Source: Hyphomicrobiales bacterium
GTDB taxonomy: Bacteria; Pseudomonadota; Alphaproteobacteria; Rhizobiales; Rhizobiaceae
DNA: 64,000 nucleotides
NCBI GenBank assembly: GCA_900468065.1
Contig: UBTA01000040.1
Span: forward strand, 1 to 64,000
Direction: 5' to 3'
Shown piece by piece: positions 30,983-38,756 of the stretch. Below the pieces are notes generated by a model that saw only the letters and a list, made by a program, of their open reading frames with translations, was not told the origin of the DNA and made no database searches. The position numbers and the translations under genes were made by a program. The first letter of the stretch is position 1, and each line of letters starts with the position of its first letter.

Positions 30983-32272
30983 CTATTTTTTCCGGCCCTT
31001 GCCGAATGTATAGCCGGTCTCGACCGTCGCCTTGCCGAATTTGTCGCGCAACGTATTGATCGCGGCTTCCGCAGCCGCGCGCCGCGTCGCCTGCGTATCG
31101 ACGAGATCGGGCGGATCGGCAAGGTCGGGATTGGAGAGGTCGGAGACGCCAATGCCGATCAGGCGGAATTTCGTGCCGTCGGTTTCCTTGTCCAAAAGCT
31201 GCATGCCGGTGCGGAAAATCCGGTCGGCAAGCCGGGTCGGGCTGTCGAGCCGGCGGTTGCGCGTCCGGCTCTTGAAATCGGCGGTCTTCAACTTCAGGAC
31301 GACGGTCTGGCCGGCAATGTCGGCCTTGCGCAGCCGGTGCGCCACCTGTTCGCTCAAGCGGCGCAGATGCGTCACCAGATCGTCATAATCACAGAGATCG
31401 TCGTTGAATGTCGTTTCCGAAGAAACGCTCTTGGCCTCTCCATCGATATCGACGGTGCGTTCGTCCTGACCGCGCGACAGCCGGTAAAGGCGCTGGCCCA
31501 TCGTGCCGTAGCGCTTCATCAGGTCGGTTTCGTCCATTGTCTGCAACTGGCCTATGGTGCGGATGCCATCGCGCTCCAGGGTCGCTGCAAAGGCCTTGCC
31601 GACGCCCCAGATCAGCGTCACCGACCTGTCTCTTAGGAAATCCAGCGCCTCGGCAGCGCCAATGACCGAAAAGCCGCGCGGCTTCTGCAGGTCGGAAGCC
31701 ACCTTGGCGAGGAACTTGCAATAGGACAGGCCGACCGAAACGGTAATGCCGATTTCCTGTTCGATCCGCCGGGCGAATTTTGCCAGCGTCCGGGCAGGCG
31801 GATCGTGATGCAGCCGCTCGGTGCCCTTCAGCTCCAGAAAGGCCTCGTCGATCGACAGCGGTTGAACCAGCGGTGTCAGTTCCTGCATCAGCGTGCGCAC
31901 CTGGCGGCCGACCCGCACGTATTTCTCCATGTCCGGCTTGATGACGACGGCCTGCGGGCAGGCCTCCAGCGCCTTGAACATCGGCATGGCCGAACGCACC
32001 CCATGGATGCGGGCAATGTAGCAGGCGGTCGAGACGACGCCGCGCTTGCCGCCGCCGATGATCACCGGCTTGTCGGCAAGGTCCGGATTGTCGCGTTTTT
32101 CCACCGAGGCATAGAACGCATCGCAGTCGATATGGGCAAGCGTCAGTTGGTACAGTTCGGAGTGGAACAGCAGGCGCGGGCTGCCGCAGGCGCGGCAACG
32201 GCGAATGCCGGCCGGTTGGCCTGTGAGACAGTCTCGGCAAAAACCTGGAAATTGCTGCGCGTCTGTTTGCAT
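30983..32272 (-). CDS. dinB: DNA polymerase IV with N-terminal zinc ribbon
   Basis: A Y-family translesion polymerase of 429 residues. The N-terminal 30 residues carry a C-x2-C...C-x2-C pattern (Cys12, 15, 26, 29), an extra zinc-ribbon-like element absent from E. coli DinB. The palm domain follows with [13 protein letters not shown] near residue 48 and the catalytic SIDEAFLEL. Helix-hairpin-helix and little-finger domains follow. A LexA-type box lies 6 nt upstream of the start, so the gene is probably SOS-regulated. Close zinc-ribbon DinB paralogues occur in rhizobia, as far as I recall. Confidence 0.93.
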   Translation of the reverse strand: MQTDAQQFPGFCRDCLTGQPAGIRRCRACGSPRLLFHSELYQLTLAHIDCDAFYASVEKRDNPDLADKPVIIGGGKRGVVSTACYIARIHGVRSAMPMFKALEACPQAVVIKPDMEKYVRVGRQVRTLMQELTPLVQPLSIDEAFLELKGTERLHHDPPARTLAKFARRIEQEIGITVSVGLSYCKFLAKVASDLQKPRGFSVIGAAEALDFLRDRSVTLIWGVGKAFAATLERDGIRTIGQLQTMDETDLMKRYGTMGQRLYRLSRGQDERTVDIDGEAKSVSSETTFNDDLCDYDDLVTHLRRLSEQVAHRLRKADIAGQTVVLKLKTADFKSRTRNRRLDSPTRLADRIFRTGMQLLDKETDGTKFRLIGIGVSDLSNPDLADPPDLVDTQATRRAAAEAAINTLRDKFGKATVETGYTFGKGRKK

Positions 32273-32278
32273 CGATCA

Positions 32279-32293
32279 GAACAAAAGTTGAAC
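32279..32293 (-). promoter_or_regulatory. LexA (SOS) box upstream of dinB
   Basis: GAAC-AAAAGTT-GAAC is an exact match to the alphaproteobacterial LexA consensus GAAC-N7-GAAC (GTTC-N7-GTTC on the other strand). It ends 6 nt before the dinB start codon, so bound LexA would block initiation. Confidence 0.85.
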
Positions 32294-32414
32294 ATTTTCA
32301 CGATACGCCCTAAGCTGACGAGTCTCAAGGCATGGAAAGGCAATCTTGATGACCTTCAGAGGAAAGGTGAGCTTGAGCGATTTTTTTGCCCAGCACCGGT
32401 TTTCCGGCCAGCAC

Positions 32415-33056
32415 TCAGCGCAGGAAATGCGTGCGAATGATCGTGGCTGCGTCCGTCCAGCTGTCTGCCTTGGCGATACCGTCGCCGGGATCCGGCGCCA
32501 TAGCCCGGAATTGGGCGTTCGCCATCAGGTTGATCAGCAGGCAATCCGGCGCATGGGTCTGAACGGACTGCAGATTGCGCAGGATATCGTCGAGGAAGAC
32601 CAGCGGCACATCCCGGGCATCGTGAAGGCGTCTGATGATCGGTCCCTTGGGTTCTTCGCTGGCAAGCAGAGGATAGTGCAGGCCATGGCGGTCGAGCAGC
32701 GACCGGCGCACGCTACTGTGGCGTGGCGGCATCGCGGTCAGAAAGATGATATCCGCTTCAGTGGAAAGCGCCGCCAAGGTATCGACAACGAGATCGGCAG
32801 GCGTCTGCCACTGGTCCTGCAGCCGGAAGAATGTCTCCAGCAATTCGCTTGTCATCGAGTCCTCGATGGGAAGACCGGTATCGACCTCGACGATATTGCC
32901 ATTCAGGCGGAAAGAGCGGGGCAGAAGATCGCGGCCGCACGAGCGCAGGAAGTTGCGAAACGGTGTCAGGAATTCAAGCACCACTTCATCGATGTCGCAG
33001 ACGATCAGCGGCCGGTCCGCCAAGTGGATATGGTTGAGATCAAGCGTATCCGTCAT
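32415..33056 (-). CDS. HAD-like hydrolase
   Basis: A 213-residue protein with a haloacid dehalogenase type motif I near the N-terminus, DIDEVVLEF, where the first Asp would be the nucleophile and the second the acid/base. A motif II-like strand follows with FLTAMPPRHSSVRR, and a motif III/IV region with VFLDDIL. The start MTDTLDLNHIHL is preferred over an upstream in-frame start at 33143, which would run into the neighbouring gene. It lies 2 nt after the DUF3572 gene and is probably co-transcribed. Substrate unknown. Confidence 0.88.
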   Translation of the reverse strand: MTDTLDLNHIHLADRPLIVCDIDEVVLEFLTPFRNFLRSCGRDLLPRSFRLNGNIVEVDTGLPIEDSMTSELLETFFRLQDQWQTPADLVVDTLAALSTEADIIFLTAMPPRHSSVRRSLLDRHGLHYPLLASEEPKGPIIRRLHDARDVPLVFLDDILRNLQSVQTHAPDCLLINLMANAQFRAMAPDPGDGIAKADSWTDAATIIRTHFLR

Positions 33057-33058
33057 TA

Positions 33059-33337
33059 TCAGAAATCTCCCGGATTGTCCGGCCCTGACAGCATGGCATG
33101 GGCGCGCACCACATCCTCGGGCCGCGTGCCGGTCGCCGCGCAAAAGGCCATGAGGGTCGGTTCATGGCCCATCAGGAAATCGACGACGCCGGCAAGGAAA
33201 CCGGGGTCGGCGGCGGTATGGCGCAACGACGATGGATCGGTGCCCGTCAATGCCAGGAAACGTCCGAGCAGTTCCGGCTCGTTTGCAAGCCAGCCGAGGA
33301 TGGCAATCGCTGTTTCTTCGGAGGGGGTCACGTCCAT
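33059..33337 (-). CDS. DUF3572 family protein
   Basis: A 92-residue mainly helical protein matching DUF3572 as I recall it: an acidic N-terminus, [17 protein letters not shown], and a second half with [20 protein letters not shown]. The family is limited mostly to alphaproteobacteria and has no assigned function. It is divergent from divK, with 158 nt between the two starts, so the promoters are close together, and it is followed at 2 nt by the HAD gene. Confidence 0.87.
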   Translation of the reverse strand: MDVTPSEETAIAILGWLANEPELLGRFLALTGTDPSSLRHTAADPGFLAGVVDFLMGHEPTLMAFCAATGTRPEDVVRAHAMLSGPDNPGDF

Positions 33338-33495
33338 TCGTCCTTATCGCATCCGGGCAATTTTCTACGGAATATTACCGGTTTTTCAACCAAATCGCTT
33401 TAGCTTCAAGCTTCCGGGGCCATGAGCCCAACCGCGCCGCAACTTATAGCGATGCGACGTTCATGCAAGCCGGAACCGCAAATCAAGGGATCGAA

Positions 33496-33867
33496 ATGCC
33501 CAAACAGGTTATGATCGTTGAAGACAATGAGCTGAACATGAAGCTCTTTCGTGACCTGATCGAGGCATCCGGGTACACGACCATTCAAACCAGAAATGGT
33601 ATGGAAGCCCTTGATCTTGCACGAAAACATCGGCCTGACCTGATCCTGATGGACATCCAGCTTCCGGAGGTCTCCGGGCTTGAGGTGACCAAGTGGCTGA
33701 AGGAAGACGACGAATTGCATGTCATCCCGGTGATCGCCGTTACGGCCTTTGCGATGAAGGGTGACGAAGAACGCATACGGCAGGGGGGCTGCGAGGCCTA
33801 TGTTTCCAAGCCCATCTCGGTGCCGAAATTTATTGAGACGATCAAGACTTATTTGGGCGATGCCTGA
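33496..33867 (+). CDS. divK: Single-domain response regulator DivK
   Basis: DivK is a receiver-only regulator of the asymmetric cell-cycle circuit; phosphorylated DivK acts on the DivL-CckA-CtrA pathway. The 123-residue protein begins [14 protein letters not shown]; the acidic pair and Asp53 ([10 protein letters not shown]) are the phosphorylation site. The switch residues (AVTAFAMKG) and Lys (VSKPISV) are in place. The frame is open further upstream, but the extension is not family-like. It lies 115 nt before pleD, the usual partner in alphaproteobacteria. Confidence 0.96.
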   Translation: MPKQVMIVEDNELNMKLFRDLIEASGYTTIQTRNGMEALDLARKHRPDLILMDIQLPEVSGLEVTKWLKEDDELHVIPVIAVTAFAMKGDEERIRQGGCEAYVSKPISVPKFIETIKTYLGDA

Positions 33868-33982
33868 TGCAGCGCCAGGGGCTTCCGGCAAGAATGCCCC
33901 TCAACGATATTCTTGTGCGTGAAACGACATCGAAAGTTGAACCGGCTTTCTGTTTCAGGCGCTTATTGGCAGGAAAGATTGC

Positions 33983-35350
33983 ATGACTGCACGGATCCTT
34001 GTCGTTGATGACATCCCGGCCAACGTCAAGTTGCTCGAGGCCCGTCTTGTGGCCGAGTATTTTGACGTCCTGACGGCCGCCGACGGATATGAGGCTTTGG
34101 CAATCTGCGAGAAGCAGCCGGTCGATCTCATCCTGCTTGATATCATGATGCCGGGCATCGATGGCTTTGAAGTCTGCGAGCGGCTGAAGTCGAACCCGCG
34201 CACCGCGCATATTCCCGTCGTCATGGTGACAGCTCTTGATCAGCCATCGGATCGGGTGAGGGGGCTGAAAGCCGGCGCCGACGATTTTCTGACCAAGCCG
34301 GTCAACGACCTGCAGCTGATGTCGCGCGTCAAAAGCCTGGTTCGGCTGAAGAATGTCAGTGACGAACTGCGCCTTCGCGCCGAAACTGCCCACAATGTCG
34401 GTCTGCAGGATATGACTTCCACGGATCGGCCGGACGAACTCGGCAATGTCCTGCTCGTTGATGGCAGGGGCAGTTCGCAGGAACGCATCATCCGTGCGTT
34501 AAAACCGGTCGCCGATGTCACAGCCATGTCCGATCCGCAGGCGGCGCTGTTCGAGGCTGCGGAAAACAGCTTCGATCTCGTCATCGTCAATTCGAATTTC
34601 GATGACTACGATCCTCTACGGCTCTGCTCTCAGCTTCGCTCGCTGGAGCGCACGCGCTATATCCCGCTTCTGATCATCGCGGAGCAGGGGGGTGATGAGA
34701 TGGTCGTGCGCGCGCTCGATCTCGGCGTCACCGACTATCTGATGCGGCCTGTCGATCCCAACGAACTGGTGGCGCGTAGCCTGACGCAAATCCGCCGCAA
34801 GCATTGCAATGACCGGCTGCGGGCGAGCGTCAAGCAGACCATCGAGCTTGCAGTCACGGATGGCCTCACGGGCCTGCACAATCGGCGCTATTTGGACAAT
34901 CATCTGAAGCTGCTGGTGGATCGCGCCATTGCGCGTGGCCGGCCGTTGTCGATCTGCATCACCGATATCGATCGCTTCAAGAGCGTCAACGATACCCATG
35001 GTCATGATGCCGGCGATGAAGTCCTGCGCGATTTTGCGCACCGGGTCCGTTCCACCGTGCGTGGCGCCGACCTTGCCTGCCGTTTTGGCGGCGAAGAGTT
35101 TGTCGTGGTCATGCCGGATACGTCAGCAGAGGCGGCGACGGCTATTGCCGAGCGCCTGCGGACAATCGTCGAGGACAGGCCATTTGTCTTGCCGAATACG
35201 AATACACCGCTGTCGATCACTGCTTCCCTTGGCATTGCTACGCTCAATCCAGCAGGAGATACTGCTGAAGCCCTGCTGAAACGCGCTGACATGGCCCTTT
35301 ATCAGGCCAAGAACAATGGCCGGAATCAGGTGGTCGCTGCTGCCGCCTGA
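33983..35350 (+). CDS. pleD: Diguanylate cyclase response regulator PleD
   Basis: PleD makes cyclic di-GMP when phosphorylated and controls pole development. The 455-residue protein has a first receiver domain (about 1-120) with Asp53 (LILLDIMMPG), a second, degenerate receiver domain (about 150-280) and a GGDEF-type domain (about 290-455) with GGEEF at residues 369-373. The inhibitory I-site R-x-x-D (RGAD) lies five residues before the active-site motif, so product inhibition is expected. The stop is followed by an AT-rich region and an RNA-like element. Confidence 0.96.
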   Translation: MTARILVVDDIPANVKLLEARLVAEYFDVLTAADGYEALAICEKQPVDLILLDIMMPGIDGFEVCERLKSNPRTAHIPVVMVTALDQPSDRVRGLKAGADDFLTKPVNDLQLMSRVKSLVRLKNVSDELRLRAETAHNVGLQDMTSTDRPDELGNVLLVDGRGSSQERIIRALKPVADVTAMSDPQAALFEAAENSFDLVIVNSNFDDYDPLRLCSQLRSLERTRYIPLLIIAEQGGDEMVVRALDLGVTDYLMRPVDPNELVARSLTQIRRKHCNDRLRASVKQTIELAVTDGLTGLHNRRYLDNHLKLLVDRAIARGRPLSICITDIDRFKSVNDTHGHDAGDEVLRDFAHRVRSTVRGADLACRFGGEEFVVVMPDTSAEAATAIAERLRTIVEDRPFVLPNTNTPLSITASLGIATLNPAGDTAEALLKRADMALYQAKNNGRNQVVAAAA

Positions 35351-35769
35351 GCCTGATTTGAGCAGGAGACCGGGCCTTTGATGGTGTTTTCCACAGGAAA
35401 AAGATAGGCGTCCTTCCGATGCGCGATAAATTAACCGCAGAACGTGCCTGCAAGCGAAGTGTCGCGCAAAGGTAGTCGGATTCGCCTGTAATTTCTGCTA
35501 TGCAGACGGGAAAAATAACAGGTGATTTCTGGTACTCTGAAATAAAATATACAAATCAGATATTTAAATATTTCGATTGTCTTAATGAGGCTTTTCGCAT
35601 TGCCATTTTTTCATTCTGTGAAAAAGTAATACTAGTTTTAAAAAGCAATCTTTCGAGGATCGGCTGACTGCAGAAACAGTGCTGGATGGTCTATTAGGCA
35701 ATGGTTAAATTAACCATTCCAAGGTCTTCCCGTGTGCCGTAGTTAAGAATTCATTGATTTTTTTTTGTT
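35351..35769. other. AT-rich region after pleD with a CtrA-like palindrome
   Basis: After the pleD stop the sequence becomes strongly AT-rich (for example 35520-35640), with no protein-like frame on either strand. The only clear element is the 19-bp palindrome at 35700-35718. Beyond 35770 lies the structured RNA candidate. Confidence 0.5.
35700..35718. promoter_or_regulatory. 19-bp palindrome made of two CtrA-type half sites
   Basis: AATGGTTAA-A-TTAACCATT is a perfect 9-bp dyad around a single A. Each arm contains TTAACCAT, the short 8-mer motif described for the cell-cycle regulator CtrA in alphaproteobacteria. The context (next to divK-pleD) fits, but binding has not been shown. Confidence 0.55.
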
Positions 35770-35961
35770 TTCAGTCAATTCTCCTAGCAAGGGAGAAAAC
35801 AACTCCCATCAGTTACCCCATGATGTCAGGTCCGCCGCATCTCCTGGGTCGTGGGGTTTGTCGGCTGATTTGTTACCAATGCGGTTCCTCGTGCCGCGGT
35901 CGCGGTCAGCCGACGCCCATTAAAACGCCGTCCCTGTCATGGGGGCGGCGTTTTTTGTTTT
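35770..35961 (+). ncRNA. Candidate structured non-coding RNA ending in a strong terminator
   Basis: Four helices can be drawn: A, TTCTCC (35779-35784) with GGAGAA (35792-35797); B, ACCCCATGA (35815-35823) with TCGTGGGGT (35849-35857), nine pairs including one G-U, with an inner CAGG/CCTG; C, TCGGCTGA (35861-35868) with TCAGCCGA (35906-35913), enclosing GCGG/CCGC; D, the terminator at 35922-35960. No protein frame explains this, and the next gene (rpmG) is on the other strand. The 5' end is a guess. It is not the SRP, tmRNA or RNase P RNA, judged by missing signature sequences. Confidence 0.6.
35922..35961 (+). terminator. Rho-independent terminator
   Basis: AAAACGCCGTCCC (35922-35934) pairs with GGGGCGGCGTTTT (35942-35954, one T-G pair) around a 7-nt loop, followed by TTGTTTT. 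This is a classical plus-strand terminator, 570 nt after pleD. Confidence 0.85.
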
Positions 35962-36022
35962 AGGCCTCATCCCGGCGAGATCGCCGCGTTGCGTGTCGCA
36001 GCCGCATCAGACAGAGCCACAA

Positions 36023-36055
36023 GAAAAAGGCGCCAGGCTTTTCAGCCGGCGCCTT
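36023..36055 (-). terminator. Rho-independent terminator of rpmG
   Basis: AAGGCGCC (36027-36034), bulged A, GGCT-TTTC-AGCC, then GGCGCCTT (36048-36055) give a 12-bp stem. On the minus strand it is followed by TTTTCTTG. It lies 26 nt after the rpmG stop. Confidence 0.8.
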
Positions 36056-36081
36056 CCTAAATCCACAAGGGAAACCAGATC

Positions 36082-36249
36082 TTACTTGATCTTGGTTTCC
36101 TTGAATTCAACGTGCTTGCGTATGACCGGGTCATACTTGGTGAAGGACATCTTGTCCGTCTTCGTACGGCTGTTCTTCGAGGTCACGTAGAAAGTACCTG
36201 TGTCGGCCGTCGACAGCAGCTTGATCTTGATTTTTGCAGCTTTCGCCAT
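36082..36249 (-). CDS. rpmG: 50S ribosomal protein L33
   Basis: A 55-residue ribosomal protein, basic, starting [18 protein letters not shown] and containing [19 protein letters not shown], the L33 core. The Cys residues of zinc-binding L33 forms are absent, so it is a C-minus type. It has its own terminator and is 94 nt downstream of the MFS gene. A longer open frame upstream overlaps the MFS gene and is not used. Confidence 0.96.
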   Translation of the reverse strand: MAKAAKIKIKLLSTADTGTFYVTSKNSRTKTDKMSFTKYDPVIRKHVEFKETKIK

Positions 36250-36343
36250 GGTCGTCCTGCCTTTACAAAAAAACAAAGCCGCGGACTTCCAAAGGAAGGG
36301 TCCCGGCAAACTTGGCGCGAAACTACAAATCGCGCCCGAAAAG

Positions 36344-37528
36344 TCAAGTCCGTTTTGGATTGAAAACGATTCTCGCCACGGAAAGTAGCACATAAAGCCC
36401 GAAGAATCCGGCGATTGCCCAGGCAAACCCGTTATTCCCCGAAATATCCATGGCGGCACCGATCGCCTGGGGTCCTGCAACCGTTCCAACCGCATAGGAG
36501 AAGATGAAGGCCGCATTGGCGGCTGCAAGGTCAGCACCGGTGAGGCGTGAGCCGAGATGGCTGAGGCCGACCGTATAAAGGCCGGAGACGCTTCCGCCCC
36601 AGAACAGCAGGACAATCGCCATCAGCCACCAGTTACCCTGCAGGAGGGGCAGACAGAGCGCGCCGATCAAGCCGACGACGGTCATCAGGGCCAAAAGATT
36701 GCGCCGGTCTTTCATTCGGTCGGACAACATGCCCAGTGGAATCTGAAAAATCACGTTGCCAATGCCCATGACGGTCAAAAGCAGCGCTGCCTGCGATTCG
36801 GTGAAGCCGCTGCGGGTGCCATAGATCGGAAAGAGCGACAGGCCACCCGATTCGACGGCGCCGAAAATGAATACGGCTGCGGTGGCGGTCGGCACCAGGA
36901 ACACATAACGCATGAAATGCAGTTCCGGTTTCTCGTCGAGGGCCGGGCTTTCGTTGCGGGCGAGGAAGATCGGAATGGCCGCCAGCATGATGACGCTGGC
37001 GCCGAAGGCAAACGGCAGGATGCCCTCGCTGCCGAGAATGGAGAAGAGCAGGGGGCCGGCTGCAAAGCCGAGCGACAGGACTGTGCCGTAGATGCCCAGA
37101 ACGAGCCCGCGGCGGCGTGGTGGTGCTGTGGCGTTGATCCAGAACTCGGAGAGGACGAACAGCACGGTAATGGCGCCGTGAAAGACGACGCGCAGCGGAA
37201 ACCACAGGATGAAGTTTTCGATATAATAGAAGCCGAGCGCGCTGATCGCGGCAAAGACAATGGCGAGCAGCATCGTATTGGCGACGCCGAAGCGGTGGGC
37301 GATTTTCGCCGTGACGGTCGCTGCCGCCATCGAGGCAAGACCAGCCATTGCCGAGTTCAGGCCGATCATCGTCGAGGAGATGCCGCGCTTTTCCATGATG
37401 ATGCTGAGCAGCGGCAGACCGAGGCCGATCGCGATACCAACCGCCGAGATGGCGGCGATGGCTGCAACCAGCGATGGCCAGTGTATTTCCTCAACCGGCG
37501 CAGGCGTGCCGGACGGCGGCTGTGACAT
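36344..37528 (-). CDS. Major facilitator superfamily transporter
   Basis: A 394-residue inner-membrane protein with 12 predicted helices and a Pro-rich cytoplasmic N-terminus. The loop between helices 2 and 3 ([12 protein letters not shown]) and the equivalent loop in the second half ([11 protein letters not shown]) carry the MFS signature-like basic pattern. The closest pattern is the YcaD/sugar-efflux type, but I cannot name the substrate. The start MSQPPSG is chosen because a GGGA sequence precedes it; an upstream start at 37570 would overlap the NUDIX gene. Confidence 0.87.
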   Translation of the reverse strand: MSQPPSGTPAPVEEIHWPSLVAAIAAISAVGIAIGLGLPLLSIIMEKRGISSTMIGLNSAMAGLASMAAATVTAKIAHRFGVANTMLLAIVFAAISALGFYYIENFILWFPLRVVFHGAITVLFVLSEFWINATAPPRRRGLVLGIYGTVLSLGFAAGPLLFSILGSEGILPFAFGASVIMLAAIPIFLARNESPALDEKPELHFMRYVFLVPTATAAVFIFGAVESGGLSLFPIYGTRSGFTESQAALLLTVMGIGNVIFQIPLGMLSDRMKDRRNLLALMTVVGLIGALCLPLLQGNWWLMAIVLLFWGGSVSGLYTVGLSHLGSRLTGADLAAANAAFIFSYAVGTVAGPQAIGAAMDISGNNGFAWAIAGFFGLYVLLSVARIVFNPKRT

Positions 37529-37541
37529 GCAATGAATTTCC

Positions 37542-38252
37542 CTAAAGGAGGTCGCGGACAAATTGCCCATGACGCGTGTAATAGAACGGTACCGGCCTCC
37601 CGAAGGGCAGAGATGCGTCGGATTGAAGACTCGCCCTCAAATCCGCAAGGATGATCCCGGTAATGTCCGGCAACCGGACGGCCGAGACATCGTTCACATC
37701 AATCCATCTCAAATCTTCGAGCTCCCGGCTGTCGCGGATATCACCCGGATCGACGCCCGCCTCGTCCGTAAACAGGGCGAAGAAGTGGGTGTCGAACCGG
37801 CGCGGATGTCCCGGCGGCGTAATCGCCCGTGCCATATAGCGCAAGTTTGTCAGATCGGGAAGGAAAGGTAACAGAGTGTTTCCGCAGTCTTTGCTGCCGA
37901 CTGCGATGCTCGCCTCTTCGTGCAGTTCACGGATGGCGGCGAGCGCGATGGCGCGGAGCCGGCTTTCGGAGGCAGAGTGCTTGTAAGCCATTTTGAGGCG
38001 TTCCAGCACGGCTGGATGGATATCGCCGCTAAAGGCGAGCCGGTGGTCGCCCCTGTCCCTGCGCCCGCCCGGAAAGACATGCAGGTCGGGCATGAAGACA
38101 TGCGCCTTGTTGCGCCGGCCGACCAGAACGCGCACGCAGTCCTGCGAGCGGTCGAGCAGCATGATCGACGCGGCTTCCCGAGGCCGCGGCGAGCGAATTT
38201 TGAGCATATCCGAAGGCGTGCCGTTGACCGGCCCGTCGCCGCTGGTCGTCAC
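37542..38252 (-). CDS. NUDIX hydrolase
   Basis: A 236-residue protein with a NUDIX fold. The Nudix box helix is recognisable as AAIRELHEEASIAVG near residue 108, although the Nudix glycine end (G-x5-E) is loosely conserved because a long insertion (about residues 75-105) separates it from FPGGRRDRG. The long form is similar to CoA pyrophosphatase or RNA-related branches (NUDT19-like). It starts with GTG inside the DUF983 stop (GTGA overlap) and precedes the MFS gene by 13 nt. Substrate unknown. Confidence 0.88.
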   Translation of the reverse strand: MTTSGDGPVNGTPSDMLKIRSPRPREAASIMLLDRSQDCVRVLVGRRNKAHVFMPDLHVFPGGRRDRGDHRLAFSGDIHPAVLERLKMAYKHSASESRLRAIALAAIRELHEEASIAVGSKDCGNTLLPFLPDLTNLRYMARAITPPGHPRRFDTHFFALFTDEAGVDPGDIRDSRELEDLRWIDVNDVSAVRLPDITGIILADLRASLQSDASLPFGRPVPFYYTRHGQFVRDLL

Positions 38253-38710
38253 GCAGCCCGGTCCGGTACCGGCAGGGCGTCGGCCGGCTGGTCGTCATGT
38301 TCGCCGAAGCCATGCATCTTCAGGGCCCATTGCAGGCCAACGACGCCGCCCTTGACGGGCTGCATCATGGCAAGCGAGCCGATGATGGTGATTGGCACCC
38401 AGATCGCCAGGTGCCCCCAGTTCGACATGGGCAGGATCATTTCGGTTGCCATGAAGCCGCCAAGCACGATGTGACCCATGATGGTGACGACGATATAGGG
38501 CGGAAAGTCGTCGGCGCTATGCCTGTCGAGCTGCTCGCCGCAGGACGAGCAGGCATGCACGGTCTTGAGAAAACGGCCGAACAGTTTGCCGCTGCCGCAG
38601 GCCGGGCACTGGTTCAAAAGCCCGCGCTTGATCGATCGTCCAACGGGACGATCGGCTTCGCGCGTCTGCTCGAAGCGGACTGTTTCCGGAGTGCTGCCAT
38701 TTGCCTGCAT
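38249..38710 (-). CDS. DUF983 family membrane protein with zinc ribbon
   Basis: A 153-residue protein. A C-x2-C...C-x2-C zinc-ribbon-like segment (CPACGSGKLFGRF to ACSSCG) is followed by two hydrophobic helices (about residues 75-98 and 103-125). This matches DUF983, a family often found near cytochrome or nucleotide-related genes in alphaproteobacteria. The start is chosen at 38710 because GAGG lies 8 nt before it; other in-frame starts exist upstream. It overlaps the NUDIX gene by 3-4 nt. Confidence 0.87.
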   Translation of the reverse strand: MQANGSTPETVRFEQTREADRPVGRSIKRGLLNQCPACGSGKLFGRFLKTVHACSSCGEQLDRHSADDFPPYIVVTIMGHIVLGGFMATEMILPMSNWGHLAIWVPITIIGSLAMMQPVKGGVVGLQWALKMHGFGEHDDQPADALPVPDRAA

Positions 38711-38756
38711 GTCCATATCCTCAATTTGCGGACGCAAGGCAAATCCCTCACATCCT

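Noticed and set aside
32346-33425. Plus-strand frame of 359 codons opposite the HAD and DUF3572 genes
   Set aside because: The minus-strand products have clear motifs and a good start; the plus-strand frame has none.
35922-35961. Terminator as the end of pleD alone
   Set aside because: It lies 570 nt beyond the pleD stop and is preceded by three further stems, so an independent RNA is the simpler reading, though pleD read-through cannot be excluded.
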